6,985 nucleotides of DNA from Lachnospiraceae bacterium UBA3802 (GTDB taxonomy: Bacteria; Bacillota; Clostridia; Lachnospirales; Lachnospiraceae): contig DFEM01000140.1 in assembly GCA_002369155.1 (NCBI GenBank), forward strand, positions 1-6,985, given 5' to 3'. Below the pieces are notes generated by a model. That model was not told where the DNA came from and searched no databases. It saw nothing but the letters and a program-made list of their open reading frames with translations. Below are positions 5,724 through 6,985 of the stretch, piece after piece. Made by a program: the position numbers and the translations under genes. The number at the start of each line of letters is the position of its first letter. Within the stretch, counting starts at the first letter, position 1.

Positions 5724-6985
5724 TTAAAATTTAAGTTCTTCGGCATAAAAGCTCTTGAATTCCGTAAAGCCTTGTTTCTCAAGGGTTTCACGCTGGAACT
5801 TCTTATTCTTGTTCATTTTGGCAATTAACACTATCTTGCCATCGGCACGAAGTGCGTTTGCTTCCTTAATAATCTCTCCCATTCTCTCTCCGGAAATATT
5901 TTTCTCTACAAGGAAAGCAGTCTTTTCACTCTCGCCGGGAATCTTGAATCCCTTCTCAAGCATGATGGTAATGATACGTTCAAATCCGATTGAAAATCCG
6001 CATGCAGGTGTATCGTTGCCCGTAAATTTACCGATCATCTTGTCATATCTTCCGCCGCCTGCAACAGAGCAGTTAAGCTCAGACATTTCGATTTCGAAAA
6101 TCGTACCGGTATAATAACCCATTCCTCTTACCAAAGTAGGGTCGAAAGCAAGTTTAAAATCAGCCGTCTTTGCAGCATTTACCGATGCGAAGATTTCTTT
6201 TAAATTATCAGCTACCGCATCGTCAAGCAAACCGTTTAATTTGCCCTTTAAGAAATCAATATTGTCAACACTCGATGCGCCTTCATTCTTGGCCATTTCA
6301 TCAAAAAGAGACATGTATTTTTCAACTGTCGAAGCTTCGAATCCGTTGGCAATCAAATCTTCTTTTACGCCTTCAAAACCAATCTTATCCATCTTGTCGA
6401 GGATAACGAATACAAGATCTGTCTTGTCCTCATCAAAGCCGGCATATGAAGCCATGGCTTTTAAGATTCTTCTTTCGTTAATCTTGACTTTGAAATCCGA
6501 AAATCCAAGCTTTGATAAAAGTGTGGTGGTTGCGAGTACGAGTTCGATTTCGGCGAGATTGCTCTCTTCTCCGAGGATATCGATATCGCATTGCATGAAC
6601 TGGCGGAATCTTCCTCTCTGAGGTCTCTCCGCTCTCCATACGTTACCCATCTGCAAAGCCTTGAAAGGTGCAGGAAGCGTAGCCTGATTGTTGGCATAAA
6701 ATCTTGAAAGGGGAAGGGTTAAATCATATCTCAATCCTGAATCCGCAAGATCGTTTTCGCTTGCCGCTTCGGAAAGATTAAGTTTGTCTCCTCTTTTCAT
6801 AATCTTAAATATAAGCTTCTCGTTTTCACCGCCCTGATTGGAGCAGAGGTTTTCGATGTGCTCAACACCCGGAGTTTCGATGTGCGAGAATCCGAATGAT
6901 TCGTATGTCTTTTCAATCATGGAGATACAATAATCTCTGATTCGCATCTCTTCGGGTAAAATATCCTTCATGCCCGTAACGGGCT
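5724..6985 (-). CDS. hisS: Histidine--tRNA ligase (5' end beyond the window)
   Basis: Class II aminoacyl-tRNA synthetase that attaches histidine to tRNA-His in the cytoplasm. Residues are numbered from the Met at 6969-6971. Motif 1 region is FSHIETPGVEHIENL (28-42). SGLRYDLTLPLSRF (78-91) follows. Motif 2 is VWRAERPQRGRFRQF with R113 and E115, followed by QCDID. The histidine-specific LVRGMGYYTG is at 280-289, with the AGGGRYD loop after it. Motif 3 is CGFSIGFERI (324-333). The anticodon-binding domain fills about the last 85 residues. The Met at 6969-6971 is probably internal: the four complete codons before it read PVTG in frame, matching the usual HisRS start (PVTGMKDILPEE), and no ribosome binding site precedes it. 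The true start should lie a few codons past the right edge. It is the first visible gene of a hisS-phosphopantetheinyl transferase operon. Confidence 0.97.
   Translation of the reverse strand, partial: PVTGMKDILPEEMRIRDYCISMIEKTYESFGFSHIETPGVEHIENLCSNQGGENEKLIFKIMKRGDKLNLSEAASENDLADSGLRYDLTLPLSRFYANNQATLPAPFKALQMGNVWRAERPQRGRFRQFMQCDIDILGEESNLAEIELVLATTTLLSKLGFSDFKVKINERRILKAMASYAGFDEDKTDLVFVILDKMDKIGFEGVKEDLIANGFEASTVEKYMSLFDEMAKNEGASSVDNIDFLKGKLNGLLDDAVADNLKEIFASVNAAKTADFKLAFDPTLVRGMGYYTGTIFEIEMSELNCSVAGGGRYDKMIGKFTGNDTPACGFSIGFERIITIMLEKGFKIPGESEKTAFLVEKNISGERMGEIIKEANALRADGKIVLIAKMNKNKKFQRETLEKQGFTEFKSFYAEELKF

Noticed and set aside
6241..6621. Plus-strand open frame of 126 codons opposite hisS
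   Set aside because: It lies entirely within hisS on the other strand, is Ser/Leu/Ile-rich low-complexity translation and shows no domain.
6969..6971. ATG at 6969-6971 as the true hisS start
   Set aside because: In-frame codons before it encode PVTG, part of the usual HisRS N-terminus, and no ribosome binding site precedes it, so the gene continues past the edge.

Overview
The window looks like a housekeeping stretch of the chromosome of a low-to-moderate GC Gram-positive anaerobe, most likely a Lachnospiraceae-type Clostridia (Butyrivibrio/Roseburia-like). The evidence is the style of the proteins (clostridial SecD, HisRS beginning PVTGMKDILPEE, a CNNM/CorC protein, an Sfp-type phosphopantetheinyl transferase), the strong AGG-type ribosome binding sites and the AT-rich intergenic regions. 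The taxon is inferred from the look of the proteins, not from a search. No phage, insertion sequence, CRISPR, rRNA or tRNA was seen, and no gap without a gene exceeds about 175 bases.

Layout, left to right. (1) Positions 1-1171, minus strand: secD, cut by the left edge in its C-terminal membrane region. (2) Positions 1172-1323: a hairpin terminator for the next gene and a possible secD promoter. (3) Positions 1324-2613, minus: a CNNM/HlyC-CorC family membrane protein with a GTG start. (4) Positions 2614-2756: a divergent intergenic region with a good promoter facing each way and a direct repeat. (5) Positions 2757-3479, plus: a short sirtuin-like protein that keeps its zinc cysteines but lacks the catalytic histidine. 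(6) Positions 3480-3580: a terminator between convergent genes. (7) Positions 3581-4870, minus: a soluble GGDEF-EAL protein with a degenerate GGDEF domain and an apparently intact EAL domain. (8) Positions 4871-5043: an AT-rich region with the promoter of that gene, a palindrome over its -35 box, a possible leader peptide and a weak terminator. (9) Positions 5044-5721, minus: Sfp-type 4'-phosphopantetheinyl transferase. (10) Positions 5724-6985, minus: hisS, cut at its 5' end by the right edge.

The only obvious multi-gene transcript is hisS followed by the phosphopantetheinyl transferase gene (2 bases between them). The other genes appear to be single transcription units, each with its own promoter and/or terminator: protein export (secD), probable divalent-cation transport (CNNM), c-di-GMP breakdown (EAL), carrier-protein activation (phosphopantetheinyl transferase) and histidine tRNA charging. 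I see no coherent new multi-gene system. The most unusual item is the sirtuin-like protein, whose NAD-site signatures are altered at several points although its fold and zinc ribbon look intact.
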